Source: Rhizobiales bacterium Ga0077537 (GTDB lineage Bacteria > Pseudomonadota > Alphaproteobacteria > Rhizobiales > Hyphomicrobiaceae). From it: a DNA stretch of 64,000 nucleotides. This document shows positions 26,403 through 35,682 of this stretch, in pieces (position 1 is the stretch's first letter; every line of letters begins with the position of its first letter). The stretch covers positions 1 through 64,000 of the forward strand of contig LNEM01000028.1 in NCBI GenBank assembly GCA_001464955.1. The letters are read 5' to 3'. Below the pieces are notes generated by a model. That model ran no database searches, was not told the DNA's origin, and was given only the letters and a program-made list of their open reading frames with translations. The translations under genes were made by a program, and so were the position numbers.

Positions 26403-27275
26403 TCACCCCTCCCCGGTCCGCCTCGGTGCGAGTTGCACCATGAGTGTGGCAAACAGGATGAGCGCCGCGCCGGCCCAGCCGATCAGCGCCAGCCGCTCGC
26501 CGAGGAACAGCCACGCGCCGAACGCCGCGAACAGCGTCTCGGTCGAGACGATGATCGTCGCCTCGGAGGGCCCGGTGTAACGGAGCGCGATCGAGAACAT
26601 CGTGAAGGTGAGGGCACTCGACAGGAGGCCCACGTACGCGATCTCGACCCAGGCGTCGGCGAGCTTGGCCGGCGACACGGTCTCGACAGCGGGCGTCAGG
26701 GCGCCGGCGACCGCAGCAACGACGACGAACTGGAGCATCGTGAACGCGATGGGCCGCCCCACGACGGCTGCCCGTCCGACCAGCACGACGTGCAGCGCCC
26801 AGAACACGGCCGAAAGCGCGACGAGCGCGTCACCGGGCGAGAACGCCGCGAGCGTCCCGCCACCGAGCAGCCACATGCCGGCGAACGACAGCGCCACCGC
26901 CAGCCAGACGATTGGGGGCGGTCGCCGCGAGAGTAGCCCCCACGCGATGAACGGCGTCACGACGACATAGAGCGCCGTCAGGAAACCCGTGTTCGTCACG
27001 GTCGCCGTGACGAGCCCCCACTGCTGCAGAATGGCTGCGGTGACGAACGCCAGCCCCGCCGGCAGGGCCGCCCGCGACACCGCCGCCCAGCCCGATCCGG
27101 CAGCCCGCATCTCGTAAAGCGCCAGCGGCATGAGCGCGAGGCTCGCCAGCAGGGCGCGCGCGGCGACGAACTGCACGGGCCCGATGTGCTCCATCGCCGA
27201 CTTCTGGAACAGGAAGGCGAACCCCCAGATGGCGGCGGCGAACAAGAGCAGCAGATCGGCGTGGAGACGGCGCAT
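26403..27275 (-). CDS. EamA/DMT-family inner-membrane transporter
   Basis: The protein is about 290 residues with ten hydrophobic segments arranged as two EamA repeats. The first begins near AAIWGFAFLFQKSAM, the second near FWALHVVLVG, and the characteristic LRYTGPSEATIIVSTETLFAA block is close to the end. Members export metabolites or take up small solutes; the substrate is not predictable. The start is uncertain: ATG 27275 gives the canonical N-terminus, while an ATG at 27302 is directly preceded by GGGAGG with no spacer. It is divergent from the DUF486 gene. Confidence 0.85.
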   Translation of the reverse strand: MRRLHADLLLLFAAAIWGFAFLFQKSAMEHIGPVQFVAARALLASLALMPLALYEMRAAGSGWAAVSRAALPAGLAFVTAAILQQWGLVTATVTNTGFLTALYVVVTPFIAWGLLSRRPPPIVWLAVALSFAGMWLLGGGTLAAFSPGDALVALSAVFWALHVVLVGRAAVVGRPIAFTMLQFVVVAAVAGALTPAVETVSPAKLADAWVEIAYVGLLSSALTFTMFSIALRYTGPSEATIIVSTETLFAAFGAWLFLGERLALIGWAGAALILFATLMVQLAPRRTGEG

Positions 27276-27395
27276 GGTGTGCCCGCATAGCCGCGTTGCC
27301 ATCCTCCCGCAAGCAACCCGTTGCACCGATCGGACTTCCGATGCGTTATCCACCCGCGAGACGCCATACAACGATCACTGCAGCAGAGGACCACG

Positions 27396-27755
27396 ATGTC
27401 GATGGGGACGATGGGAGCTTACCTGACGCCGATCCTGCTTCTCGGCGCATCGAACGTCTTCATGACGCTCGCCTGGTACGGGCACCTGAAGTTCAAGGAG
27501 CACCCGTTGTTCGTCGTGATCCTCGTGTCCTGGGCGATCGCGTTCGTCGAGTATTGCCTCGCGGTCCCGGCCAATCGCTATGGCCACGCGGTCTATTCGG
27601 CCGCCCAACTCAAAACCATTCAGGAAGTGATCACGCTGATCGTCTTTGCAGGGTTCTCCGTGCTGGTTCTGAAGGAGCCGCTCGGCTGGGCGCACGCCGT
27701 GGGCTTCAGTCTGATCGCAGCGGGCGCAGCGGTCGTCTTCCTCGGCCGCGGCTAG
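27396..27755 (+). CDS. DUF486 / small DMT-family membrane protein
   Basis: The 119-residue protein has four hydrophobic segments and the DUF486 blocks MTLAWYGHLKF, SWAIAFVEYCLAVPANR and EVITLIVFAGFSVLVLKE. The family is a half-length relative of drug/metabolite transporters and probably dimerises; its function is not known. AGAGGA lies upstream of the ATG at 27396, which fits the family length better than an ATG 75 bases earlier. It converges with the DUF423 gene, 16 bases away. Confidence 0.85.
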   Translation: MSMGTMGAYLTPILLLGASNVFMTLAWYGHLKFKEHPLFVVILVSWAIAFVEYCLAVPANRYGHAVYSAAQLKTIQEVITLIVFAGFSVLVLKEPLGWAHAVGFSLIAAGAAVVFLGRG

Positions 27756-27771
27756 CTCGTTTGCACCGCGC

Positions 27772-28137
27772 TCAGGCGCGGCTGCCGGCGATGGCCGAAA
27801 CCGTGAGCAACACCCAGCCAACGATCAGCATCGATCCGCCGGTCGGCGCCGCCATTGAAAAGAGGCGCTGACCCGAATAGGCCCGGAGCCCGATATCGCC
27901 GGCAAAGAGCACGCCGCCGACGATCCAGACCGCGATCGCAAGCGCGGCTGCGGGTCGCCACAATCGCGCCCCGTCGAGCAGCGAGACGACGCCGACCACA
28001 GCGAGCGCATGCACGAGCAGCATGCTCGACGCGCTGACGAGTGCCGGCCCTTGCACGGAATGGGCAGCAAGCGCGGCGGCGATGACGCCGGCCGCCCCCA
28101 TCAACCCCGCGATGACAAGCGCGACGCTCGCCATCAT
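27772..28137 (-). CDS. DUF423-family small membrane protein
   Basis: The 121-residue protein has four membrane segments and the DUF423 pattern [18 protein letters not shown] near the start and [14 protein letters not shown] in the middle. Its function is unknown. The ATG at 28137 overlaps the kdsA stop as ATGA, so it is translationally coupled to kdsA; a second ATG is the next codon. The coupling to a lipopolysaccharide sugar gene is of interest but may be only packing. Confidence 0.85.
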   Translation of the reverse strand: MMASVALVIAGLMGAAGVIAAALAAHSVQGPALVSASSMLLVHALAVVGVVSLLDGARLWRPAAALAIAVWIVGGVLFAGDIGLRAYSGQRLFSMAAPTGGSMLIVGWVLLTVSAIAGSRA

Positions 28138-28988
28138 GCGCCGACGAGCCCCTTCGCGACTTTGTCGAGCGCCATCAGGCCGCGAAGCAGCCCCTCGAAG
28201 TCCTTGAGCGGCACCATGTTGGGCCCGTCCGACGGTGCCTTGTCGGGGTCGGGATGCGTCTCGATGAACAGCCCCGCGACACCGACCGCCACCGCAGCCC
28301 GCGCCAGAACGGGCACGAACCGCCGGTCGCCACCGGACGACGTGCCTTGCCCGCCCGGTTGCTGCACCGCGTGCGTGGCATCGAAGATCACCGGCGCACC
28401 CGTCTCCGCCATGATCGGCAATCCGCGCATGTCGACGACGAGCGTATTGTAGCCGAACGACGCACCCCGCTCGGTCACGAGCACGCGGCTGTTGCCGGAC
28501 CCGGTGACCTTGGCGACGACGTTCTTCATGTCCCACGGCGCGAGAAACTGACCTTTCTTGATCTTTACCACGCGGCCGGTCTTCGCCGCCGCGATCAGGA
28601 GATCGGTCTGCCGGCAGAGGAACGCCGGGATCTGCAGAATATCGACGACCGGTGCAACGCGTTCGCACTGCCACGTCTCGTGAACGTCGGTGACGATGGG
28701 CAACCCCAGGCTCTCGCGGATCTCGGCGAACACGGAGATTGCCGTCTCGAGCCCGACGCCCCGCTTCCCCGCAAGCGACGTGCGGTTCGCCTTGTCGTAG
28801 CTCGTCTTGTAGACGAGCCCGATGCCGAGGCGCCCGGCGATCTCCTTCAGCGCCGATGCCGTCTCGAGCGCATGCGCGCGGCTCTCCATCTGGCATGGTC
28901 CAGCGAGCACGGCGATCGGCCGGTCCTGCGCAAATGTGACGGTGCCGACGGTGACGGCCGCATCCGGCCGGTCGATGGTGCTGCTCAT
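28134..28988 (-). CDS. kdsA: 3-deoxy-8-phosphooctulonate synthase (KDO-8-phosphate synthase)
   Basis: The enzyme condenses phosphoenolpyruvate with arabinose 5-phosphate to KDO-8-phosphate for the lipopolysaccharide core. It shows LAGPCQMES at residues 29-36, [62 protein letters not shown] and [17 protein letters not shown]. The Cys32 in GPC marks the metal-dependent class; Escherichia coli KdsA has Asn there. The ATG at 28988 has GAAGGGGG upstream and gives 284 residues, the usual length. An upstream open frame is unlike KdsA. Confidence 0.95.
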   Translation of the reverse strand: MSSTIDRPDAAVTVGTVTFAQDRPIAVLAGPCQMESRAHALETASALKEIAGRLGIGLVYKTSYDKANRTSLAGKRGVGLETAISVFAEIRESLGLPIVTDVHETWQCERVAPVVDILQIPAFLCRQTDLLIAAAKTGRVVKIKKGQFLAPWDMKNVVAKVTGSGNSRVLVTERGASFGYNTLVVDMRGLPIMAETGAPVIFDATHAVQQPGGQGTSSGGDRRFVPVLARAAVAVGVAGLFIETHPDPDKAPSDGPNMVPLKDFEGLLRGLMALDKVAKGLVGA

Positions 28989-29055
28989 GGTGCCCCCTTC
29001 GTCTCGCCGCGCAGCGTGCCCTCCCACGGGCGTCGCAGCGCGCCTGCGCCTGACC

Positions 29056-29508
29056 TTAGGGCGATTTGGGCCCCTTGCCGACCGGCTTGGCGTCGCGGCT
29101 GGCGATCTCCTTGTAGCGCGGAAGATCGTCGTGGACGTCGAACCAATCGACGCGCTCGCCGATGTGGGCATGTCCGGTCGGCGGGAACTTCGCCGGATCG
29201 TCGAGCGTGCCGTGGAACAGGTGCACTTCCTTCGGCCAGCGGGAGCCGGCGTAGGCCATCGGCGAGCCGCAGGTGGGGCAGAAGTAGCGGTTGACGCCCG
29301 GTGAAGACTGATAGACCGACGGTGTCCCCTGCAGGTAATGGAACTGATCGATATCGACCCCGACGTAGGTCGCGACAGCGGACGAGACTGCCCGTCGGCA
29401 GCTCTCGCAATGGCAGTGCATGACCCATTTCGGTTTGCCGGAAAACTCGTAGGCGATGGCCCCGCACAGGCAGTGCCCTCGGGTAGCATCCGTCTTCGGC
29501 TCGCTCAT
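29056..29508 (-). CDS. GFA / CENP-V-type zinc-binding protein
   Basis: This 150-residue protein belongs to the family of glutathione-dependent formaldehyde-activating enzyme (GFA). It has the zinc ligand set [18 protein letters not shown] and [10 protein letters not shown]. Most members do not act on formaldehyde, and the true reaction of this one is unknown; some relatives are S-(hydroxymethyl)glutathione synthases or lyases. AGAGGAAT precedes the ATG at 29508. It lies 67 bases upstream of kdsA on the same strand. Confidence 0.87.
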   Translation of the reverse strand: MSEPKTDATRGHCLCGAIAYEFSGKPKWVMHCHCESCRRAVSSAVATYVGVDIDQFHYLQGTPSVYQSSPGVNRYFCPTCGSPMAYAGSRWPKEVHLFHGTLDDPAKFPPTGHAHIGERVDWFDVHDDLPRYKEIASRDAKPVGKGPKSP

Positions 29509-29627
29509 GGCGATCAATTCCTCTGGCTTTATACATCGTCGCGCACAGTCCGGCCGAGAGTAACGCACGCCCGGGCGGCTTGTCGCCGTCACCATCGTAC
29601 ATGGTTGAGCGTGACGCCGCGGCGGCC

Positions 29628-31742
29628 TCAATCGATGACGATGAGCACACCGGTACGCGCGATCTGGTGAGGTTGCACGAGGGGCGGCGGCGGTGGCGAA
29701 GGGGGCGCGGCCCGGCGGCCACGCCGTCTGACCTCCCGGCGCGGCTCCGGTGCCTTGGCCTGTTCGGCCGCGACCGGCGGATCGAGCACCACGTTCTGGC
29801 CAACGAAGGCGGCGTAATCGCCGAGTTCCATGAATCGCTGCCGCTCGAAATCGTGGCGGATCCCGTCCGTGACGCTCCCTCCGGAGTTGCAGAGCGCCAC
29901 GATACGCTCCCGCCCCGCCGCATTGAAACGGAAGAAATAGCCGTCCTTCGGCTTGGGAAAGACCAGCTCCGTGCCGGCCTTCAAGAGGCCGTTCGTCTCG
30001 AAATCATTGGGAAAGATCACGGTCCCGCGTCCCTTCCCGTCGACACTCACGACCGTCAGATGACAATCGCGATCCGTCGCGACTGTAAGGACCAGCCGGT
30101 CCCCGACCTTGTAGCGCACCTTGTCGGGATGGAGAGCGAGGATCGGTGGCCGGTTCTCGATCCGGGAAGGCGGTTCGCTTCGAGCCGCCGGTCCGTCAGG
30201 GCCGCCGAGGGCCCCCTGCAGCGTCGGCCGCATCTCCTCGAACGCCTGTCGCGGCACCAGGCCGGTGACGAGCCGGAGCGCCGCCGACCGCCGCGCCCCC
30301 TCCGCGCCGGCCGCAATCTCGAGGAGTTGACCGACGCCGATGCGGAGTTCGGCCGCAGCACGCTCGCCGTCGACCGGGCGCTCGTGGAGTGCAGCGAGTA
30401 GCGCCAGACCCGCCGTTTCCGGAATGGGCCCCTCGCTGGAGCCCGTCACGCGCCCCCAAGCTTTGCGCCGCGCGGCCTCGTCCTTGGCGAGCGCGGCGGC
30501 GAGCCCCTCGCCGGCCGTTCCCGTGAGCGCGATGGCACCGCCAGCCGCGCGGCAATTCGGGCACCAGGCCTCCGGACCAAATCGGACACCCGACACCGAG
30601 ATCGCTTTGGACGGCGCGTTGGGCTGCCGATCCATCCGCATCCCGTCAGCGGAAGCGGCGAACACACCGTGAAGCCCGTTCGGCAACGTGAATGTGACCA
30701 AACTCCCCGCCGTAGAACTCGATCCGTCCAGAGCCTGGACAGGCGCTGCCGTCTCGGACCGCGTCACCCAAATCGGCCCGTGAAGCGCCTCGGCCCGGCT
30801 GACCGTCACCTTGGGATCGCCGTCTCTCGAGCTACGGCTCTCGGCCGTCATTCGGCTGTCGTTCGACACTTTGAGCAAGCGTTCGAGGTCGCCGATCGTT
30901 AGAGGCAGCCCGAGCACGTCGTAATAGGCCGGTGCCGCCAGCACCCGTGCCGCGAACCAGTCGGCCCGGACGGCCGGTGTGGCTGTCCCGAAAGTCTCGC
31001 CCAGTGCCTCGCCAACGCCGCCGCCGGCCGCCGCGACGATCTTGTCCCAGTGCTCCTCTTGCCAACCGATGGCGTCGAGTTGGAACGCAAAGACGGTCGA
31101 TGACGGATCGATCGCCGTCACGGCGACGGGATCGGACTTCCAGCTGAGGCTGTTCACGACGCCCGGGACGGCGCGCCGGACAACATCAAGGTCGGGTTGC
31201 GGCAGGCAACTGTCGGCAAGGTGCGCCACCGAAAGGAAGCGCAGCGTGCGCGCCTTGTCACCCGATTTGGCCGCGTACGCGGCGATCCGATCTCCGACGT
31301 CGCTCCCGGCCGTCGGCGATGCAGTGCACGCCGGACGATCTGGCAATTGCTCGATCCACGCCCTGACCGCCGCGATGTCCTCGCGCGAGGGTCCTTTCGG
31401 GCCGACACTGCCGGTGGGTGACTGAGGCGGCATGATGCGCTGCAGCATTTGCACATAGAGCGGCGAACCTTCCGGATTGCCGGGCGCGACGAGGTGGGGC
31501 TGTCGGGCGAGCCGCTCGAGGTCGAGAATGTTGCCGAGCGCGGGCGCCGGAACGCCGGCATCGCCGGATTGATGGCAGTCGGCGCAATGGCGAGCGAGCA
31601 CGTCGTGGGCGGCCGCCGACGCGGGGGCATCGGGCCGCGCCTGGAGTTGGTCCGCGGCCCAAGCTTGATCGCCAACCGCAACTCCCCAAAGGGTCACGGC
31701 AACGATTGCCAGTCTGGCCATCGAAACCGGACAGCGCTTCAT
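29628..31742 (-). CDS. Periplasmic multidomain protein: N-terminal cytochrome c with C-terminal DUF4384 domain
   Basis: The 704-residue protein begins with a basic N-terminus and hydrophobic stretch (signal peptide, ARLAIVAVTLWGVAVG) and a c-type haem motif CADCH at 53-57. A cytochrome c fold follows, with MPPQSPTG as a candidate distal Met region. A long middle part has no clear domain but contains CPNCRAAGG. Near residues 540-630 there is a DUF4384-like domain (YKVGDRLVLTVATDRDCHL, then TVIFPND), and the tail is rich in Pro and Arg. DUF4384 is usually found next to proteases or in secreted proteins. The ATG at 31742 follows GGGGG. A cytochrome b561-type gene ends 137 bases upstream, so the two may form an electron-transfer pair. 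Confidence 0.72.
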   Translation of the reverse strand: MKRCPVSMARLAIVAVTLWGVAVGDQAWAADQLQARPDAPASAAAHDVLARHCADCHQSGDAGVPAPALGNILDLERLARQPHLVAPGNPEGSPLYVQMLQRIMPPQSPTGSVGPKGPSREDIAAVRAWIEQLPDRPACTASPTAGSDVGDRIAAYAAKSGDKARTLRFLSVAHLADSCLPQPDLDVVRRAVPGVVNSLSWKSDPVAVTAIDPSSTVFAFQLDAIGWQEEHWDKIVAAAGGGVGEALGETFGTATPAVRADWFAARVLAAPAYYDVLGLPLTIGDLERLLKVSNDSRMTAESRSSRDGDPKVTVSRAEALHGPIWVTRSETAAPVQALDGSSSTAGSLVTFTLPNGLHGVFAASADGMRMDRQPNAPSKAISVSGVRFGPEAWCPNCRAAGGAIALTGTAGEGLAAALAKDEAARRKAWGRVTGSSEGPIPETAGLALLAALHERPVDGERAAAELRIGVGQLLEIAAGAEGARRSAALRLVTGLVPRQAFEEMRPTLQGALGGPDGPAARSEPPSRIENRPPILALHPDKVRYKVGDRLVLTVATDRDCHLTVVSVDGKGRGTVIFPNDFETNGLLKAGTELVFPKPKDGYFFRFNAAGRERIVALCNSGGSVTDGIRHDFERQRFMELGDYAAFVGQNVVLDPPVAAEQAKAPEPRREVRRRGRRAAPPSPPPPPLVQPHQIARTGVLIVID

Positions 31743-31879
31743 TCGACCCCCGCTACGCAACGCAAATGCCGGATTGCGGCTTCTGCGTTCCGGTCGCCTC
31801 CATCAAACAAACCCCGTCCGATCCCGCAAGCGCACGAAAGCCACAACGGCCGCCCGATCGGGCAAAGAGCGAGGCTCCC

Positions 31880-32602
31880 TCAGAGGATTTTGCCGCCAGC
31901 CGCGACTATTCCGCCGAGCACGACCCCCGCGGCCACGACGAGGCAGGCGAGTGCCAGCAACGGGCTCGCCAACCGTGCTTCCGGCTCGTCCTCGTAGGAC
32001 CGGGCCTCCTTGCGCCCGGTGATCATCGCGGCGACGAGGTTTTCGCCCTTCCAGACCCGGTAGGCGATATTGGCTCCGATATGGAGGCCGATCACCCACA
32101 GCAGGATGTCGAACAGCCAGATGTGCCACTTGGTGGCGAGCGCCCACGCCTCGTCCGACACCTTCCCTGAAAGCGGTCCGCCGGCGATCGACGTGTGGTC
32201 GTCGTAGGAGAACAGCCCGAGCACCCCCATGGCGCCGACCATTCCGAGCATGACGATCACGACCGCCCCGCCGAGCGGGTTGTGGCCAAGGAAATGGCGC
32301 GGCCGCCGCAGCACGAAATCGATGCCGTAGCGCGCCGCCGTCCACGGCCACGCGACGAACGAGGTGAAGCGCGCCGTCGACGTCCCGACGAAGCCCCACA
32401 GCACGCGCCACACGACGAGGATCAGGATCGCGTAGCCGTTCCAGGTGTGCCAGACGAGGCCTTCGTCGCCCCAATTCCGCGACACCCACGCCATCAGGAT
32501 GAGCAGGGCGAGCGTCCAGTGGAAGAGCCGCGTCGGCACGTCCCAGGCCCACACCACGCGCGACGCCGCACGCGGCGCATGTTCGGTCGTCTCTTGCTGC
32601 AT
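31880..32602 (-). CDS. Cytochrome b561-type membrane protein
   Basis: The 240-residue inner-membrane protein has about five or six hydrophobic segments. The b561 / Ni-hydrogenase-type cytochrome b landmarks are WDVPTRLFHWTLALLIL with a haem His, LVWHTWNGYAILILVVWRVLWGF, and a late HIWLFDILLWVIGLHIGANI. The His residues fit haem b ligation. It probably passes electrons between the quinone pool and a periplasmic cytochrome, here likely the multidomain cytochrome c downstream. The N-terminus to the first His is short, as in this family. Confidence 0.87.
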   Translation of the reverse strand: MQQETTEHAPRAASRVVWAWDVPTRLFHWTLALLILMAWVSRNWGDEGLVWHTWNGYAILILVVWRVLWGFVGTSTARFTSFVAWPWTAARYGIDFVLRRPRHFLGHNPLGGAVVIVMLGMVGAMGVLGLFSYDDHTSIAGGPLSGKVSDEAWALATKWHIWLFDILLWVIGLHIGANIAYRVWKGENLVAAMITGRKEARSYEDEPEARLASPLLALACLVVAAGVVLGGIVAAGGKIL

Positions 32603-32632
32603 GCGTGTCCCCCGCTCCTCGCGTCCCCGCGC

Positions 32633-33361
32633 TCAGGAATAGATCATCCGCCGTGTCATCCCGCCGTCGAGGATGATCTCGGCGCCCGTCAGGAATCCTT
32701 GCTCCCCGGACAGCAGGAACGCTACGGCCGCCGCCACGTCCTCGGGCGTGCCGACCCGGCCTGCGGGATGTTGAGCATGGTCGGACGCCTTGAGCGGGCC
32801 CCATTTCCCCGTATCGATCCAGCCCGGCGAGATGCAGTTGACGCGCACGTCCGGCCCGAGCGTCACCGCGAGCGCATGGGACAGCGCCACCACGCCGCCC
32901 TTCGACGCCGAATAGGCGAGCGTGTCGGGCTCCGACATGTGGGCCCGCGTCGACGCGATGGCGACCATAGCGCCTTTACGCCGCCTGAGTTCGGCCTCCG
33001 CCTCGCGTGCGAGCAGGAACAGCGCCGTGAGATTGACGGCGAGCACGCGGTTCCAGGCGTCGAGACTGGTTTCCGAAAGGGCACCATTGGCGTTGATGCC
33101 CGCATTGGACACGATGGCGTCGATGCGGCCTGTGGCGGCCAGCGCTTCCGCGACGACCCGTTTCACGCCCGCCTCGACGCCGATATCGGCCGCGACGACG
33201 GTGCCCCCAGCCGCGCGCACCAGATCCGCACCATCGCCCGTCTCTATATCAGCGGCGACCACGTGCCAGCAATCGCGCGCCAGCCGGAGCGCGATCGCCG
33301 CGCCGATGCCGCGAGCGGCGCCCGTGACGATGGCCGTTTGCCTGTCCTGCGTCTCGATCAT
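32633..33361 (-). CDS. Short-chain dehydrogenase/reductase (SDR)
   Basis: The 242-residue classical SDR has the cofactor loop TGAARGIGAAIALRLA, the NAG motif in VSNAGINANG, Ser in VAIASTRAH and the catalytic pair YSASKGG. An acidic residue after the second strand (AADIETGD) favours NAD over NADP. The C-terminus DGGMTRRMIYS is typical. It oxidises or reduces an alcohol or ketone; the substrate is unknown. It is divergent from the CoA-transferase gene and just downstream of the cytochrome genes. No clear SD site precedes the ATG at 33361. Confidence 0.87.
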   Translation of the reverse strand: MIETQDRQTAIVTGAARGIGAAIALRLARDCWHVVAADIETGDGADLVRAAGGTVVAADIGVEAGVKRVVAEALAATGRIDAIVSNAGINANGALSETSLDAWNRVLAVNLTALFLLAREAEAELRRRKGAMVAIASTRAHMSEPDTLAYSASKGGVVALSHALAVTLGPDVRVNCISPGWIDTGKWGPLKASDHAQHPAGRVGTPEDVAAAVAFLLSGEQGFLTGAEIILDGGMTRRMIYS

Positions 33362-33511
33362 GGCCGCATGGTATAGCCGCGAAGCATCGCGCTGGCGACG
33401 CCCGGGGCCGGTCACGATCCTGCGAGGGCGTGCGGAGCATATCGAGGGTTGGCGACAGGCCCCTGCCCGTCCTAGGCTTTGCCGGTCTTCCCCCGTCAGC
33501 GGAGCCACCCC

Positions 33512-34690
33512 ATGGACAAAGCCCTCGCAGGCCTGCGCGTCATCGACATGACGCACAATCAGGCCGGCCCCGCCTGCGCCCAGATGCTGGGCTTCCTCGG
33601 CGCCGACGTGATCAAGCTCGAGGAGCCCAAGGGCGGCGACGTCGCCCGGGCCCAGAACAACGACGAGCTGTTCTTTCTGGTCTTCAATGCCAACAAGCGA
33701 TCGTTGACCCTGAACCTGAAGACAGACGAGGGCAAGGCGCTGTTCCGCCGTCTGATCGCGCAATCCGACGTGCTCATCGAGAACTTCGGCCCCGGCGCCC
33801 TCGACCGCCTCGGCCTCGGCTGGTCCGAACTCGAGAAGGTCAACCCGCGCCTGATCTACGCCACCATCAAGGGCTTCGGCACCTACGGCCCCTACGCCCA
33901 CTTCAAGAGCTTCGAGCCCATCGCCCAGGCCATGGGAGGCGCCATGTGCGTCACGGGCTTCGAGGACAGCCCCCCGACCTACAATTGGCCCGCGATCGGC
34001 GACAGCGGCACGGGGATGCACATGGCCATCGCGATTCTGGCGGCGGTCAACCAGCGCCACACGACCGGCAAGGGCCAGCACGTCGAGGTCGCCATGCAGG
34101 ACGCCGTCCTGAACCTCATCCGTATCTCGCTCCGCGAGCACCAGAGGAACGGCGTCCCCACCCGCACCGGCAACCAGCTCGGCCAGACCGTTCCCGGCAC
34201 CACTTACCGCTGCGCGCCCGGCGGCCCGAACGACTATGTCTACATCTTCGCCCAGCCCCAGATGTGGTCGGCCGTCTGCAAGGTCCTCGGCCGCCCCGAG
34301 CTGGAGACGAACCCGCTCTTCAAGTCCAACGACGACCGCTGGCGGAACCGCGCCGCCCTCGAGGCCATCATCACCGAATGGACGATGCAGCGGCCGAAGC
34401 ACGAGGTCATGCGCCTGATGGGCGACGCCGGCGTGCCCTGCGGCGCCTGTCAGGACACCGGCGAAGTGATGACCGATCCGCATCTGCGCGCGCGTGAGAT
34501 GATCGTCGAGGTTGACTACCCGCCGCGCGGCACGTTCATGACCGTCGGCTGCCCCCTGAAGCTGTCCGCCTCGCCCGTCGAGATCGAGCGTCCGCCCATG
34601 CTCGGCGAACACACCGGGGCCCTGCTCGCCGAGTTGTGCGGCGTCACGCCGGACGAGCTGACAACGCTGAAAGCAAAGGGTGCCATATGA
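33512..34690 (+). CDS. Class III CoA-transferase (CaiB/BaiF family)
   Basis: The 392-residue protein carries the family N-terminus LAGLRVIDMT and AGPACAQMLGFLGADVIKLE, and the middle IGDSGTGMH with the catalytic Asp164. The glycine-rich GKGQHVEVAM follows. The enzyme moves CoA between two carboxylic acids, for example from succinyl- or formyl-CoA, and the exact acids cannot be told. The ATG at 33512 has GGAG upstream. Its stop overlaps the start of the next gene as ATGA, and two more co-directional catabolic genes follow, so it heads an operon reaching the enoyl-CoA hydratase. Confidence 0.9.
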   Translation: MDKALAGLRVIDMTHNQAGPACAQMLGFLGADVIKLEEPKGGDVARAQNNDELFFLVFNANKRSLTLNLKTDEGKALFRRLIAQSDVLIENFGPGALDRLGLGWSELEKVNPRLIYATIKGFGTYGPYAHFKSFEPIAQAMGGAMCVTGFEDSPPTYNWPAIGDSGTGMHMAIAILAAVNQRHTTGKGQHVEVAMQDAVLNLIRISLREHQRNGVPTRTGNQLGQTVPGTTYRCAPGGPNDYVYIFAQPQMWSAVCKVLGRPELETNPLFKSNDDRWRNRAALEAIITEWTMQRPKHEVMRLMGDAGVPCGACQDTGEVMTDPHLRAREMIVEVDYPPRGTFMTVGCPLKLSASPVEIERPPMLGEHTGALLAELCGVTPDELTTLKAKGAI

Positions 34691-35655
34691 CCAGCCCGCG
34701 CCTGCGCATCGCCGTGACCCGCGCTCTGCCCGAGCCGGTGATGGATCGCTTCCGCGCCCTCCATGACATCTGGGTCAACCCGGACGACCGCGTGTTGACA
34801 CCCGATGAGTTGCAGGCGGCGGCCTCCGGGGCCGACGGCCTGATCGTCACGGCCTTCGACCGCTTCGACGCCAAGGCCATCGCGGCGCTCGCCCCGCATG
34901 TCCGCTTCGTCGCGACCTACTCCGTCGGAAACGAGCACATCGACCTCGACGCCGCCCGTGCGCGCGGCCTCGCCATTCTCTCGACGCCCGACGTGCTGAG
35001 CAACGCCGTGGCCGAGACGGCGATGCTTCTCATGCTCGGCGCCGCCCGCCGCGCCCACGAGGGCGACCGCATGCTCTACGAAGGCCGATGGACCGGCTGG
35101 ACTCCGACCCAGCTCATCGGCCGCGAGATCACGGGGAAGCGCCTCGGCATCCTCGGCATGGGCCGCATCGGCGAAACAATCGCCCGCCGCGCCCGTGGCT
35201 TCGACATGACGGTGCACTACCACAACCGCTCGCGTCGCCCGCCCGAGGCCGAGGCCGGCGCCACCTATCACGCCACACCCGACGACCTGCTCGCCGTGAG
35301 CGACGTCCTCGTGCTGGCGGCTCCCTCGAGCAAGGCCACCCGCCGCATCCTCGACACCACGCGCATCGCGCGCCTTCCGGCCAGCGCCATCGTCGTCAAC
35401 ATCGCCCGTGGCGACCTGATCGACGACGACGCGCTGATCGCCGCTCTGCAGTCGGGCCATCTCGCATCGGCCGGCCTCGACGTGTTCGCTGGCGAGCCGC
35501 GCCTCGACCCGCGCTATCTCGCCCTGCCGAACGTATACCTGCAGCCGCACCAGGGCAGCTCCACCATCGAGGCCCGACTCGCCATGGGTGACATCCTGCT
35601 CTCCGGCATCGACGCCGTGATGGCTGGCCGCACCGCCGTCAATCGCCTCGTCTGA
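34687..35655 (+). CDS. D-2-hydroxyacid dehydrogenase (glyoxylate/hydroxypyruvate reductase type)
   Basis: The 322-residue protein has the Rossmann loop GILGMGRIGETIARRA near residue 150, the catalytic Arg in NIARGDLIDD, Glu in DVFAGEPRLDP and the His in LQPHQGSST. It reduces a 2-keto acid or oxidises a D-2-hydroxyacid with NAD(P). The start ATG lies within the stop of the CoA-transferase gene (ATGA), so the two are translationally coupled. The HNRSRR after the second strand favours NADP. The substrate is unknown. Confidence 0.88.
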   Translation: MTSPRLRIAVTRALPEPVMDRFRALHDIWVNPDDRVLTPDELQAAASGADGLIVTAFDRFDAKAIAALAPHVRFVATYSVGNEHIDLDAARARGLAILSTPDVLSNAVAETAMLLMLGAARRAHEGDRMLYEGRWTGWTPTQLIGREITGKRLGILGMGRIGETIARRARGFDMTVHYHNRSRRPPEAEAGATYHATPDDLLAVSDVLVLAAPSSKATRRILDTTRIARLPASAIVVNIARGDLIDDDALIAALQSGHLASAGLDVFAGEPRLDPRYLALPNVYLQPHQGSSTIEARLAMGDILLSGIDAVMAGRTAVNRLV

Positions 35656-35682
35656 TCTGCGAACGCCAAGAGGAATGCCGCC

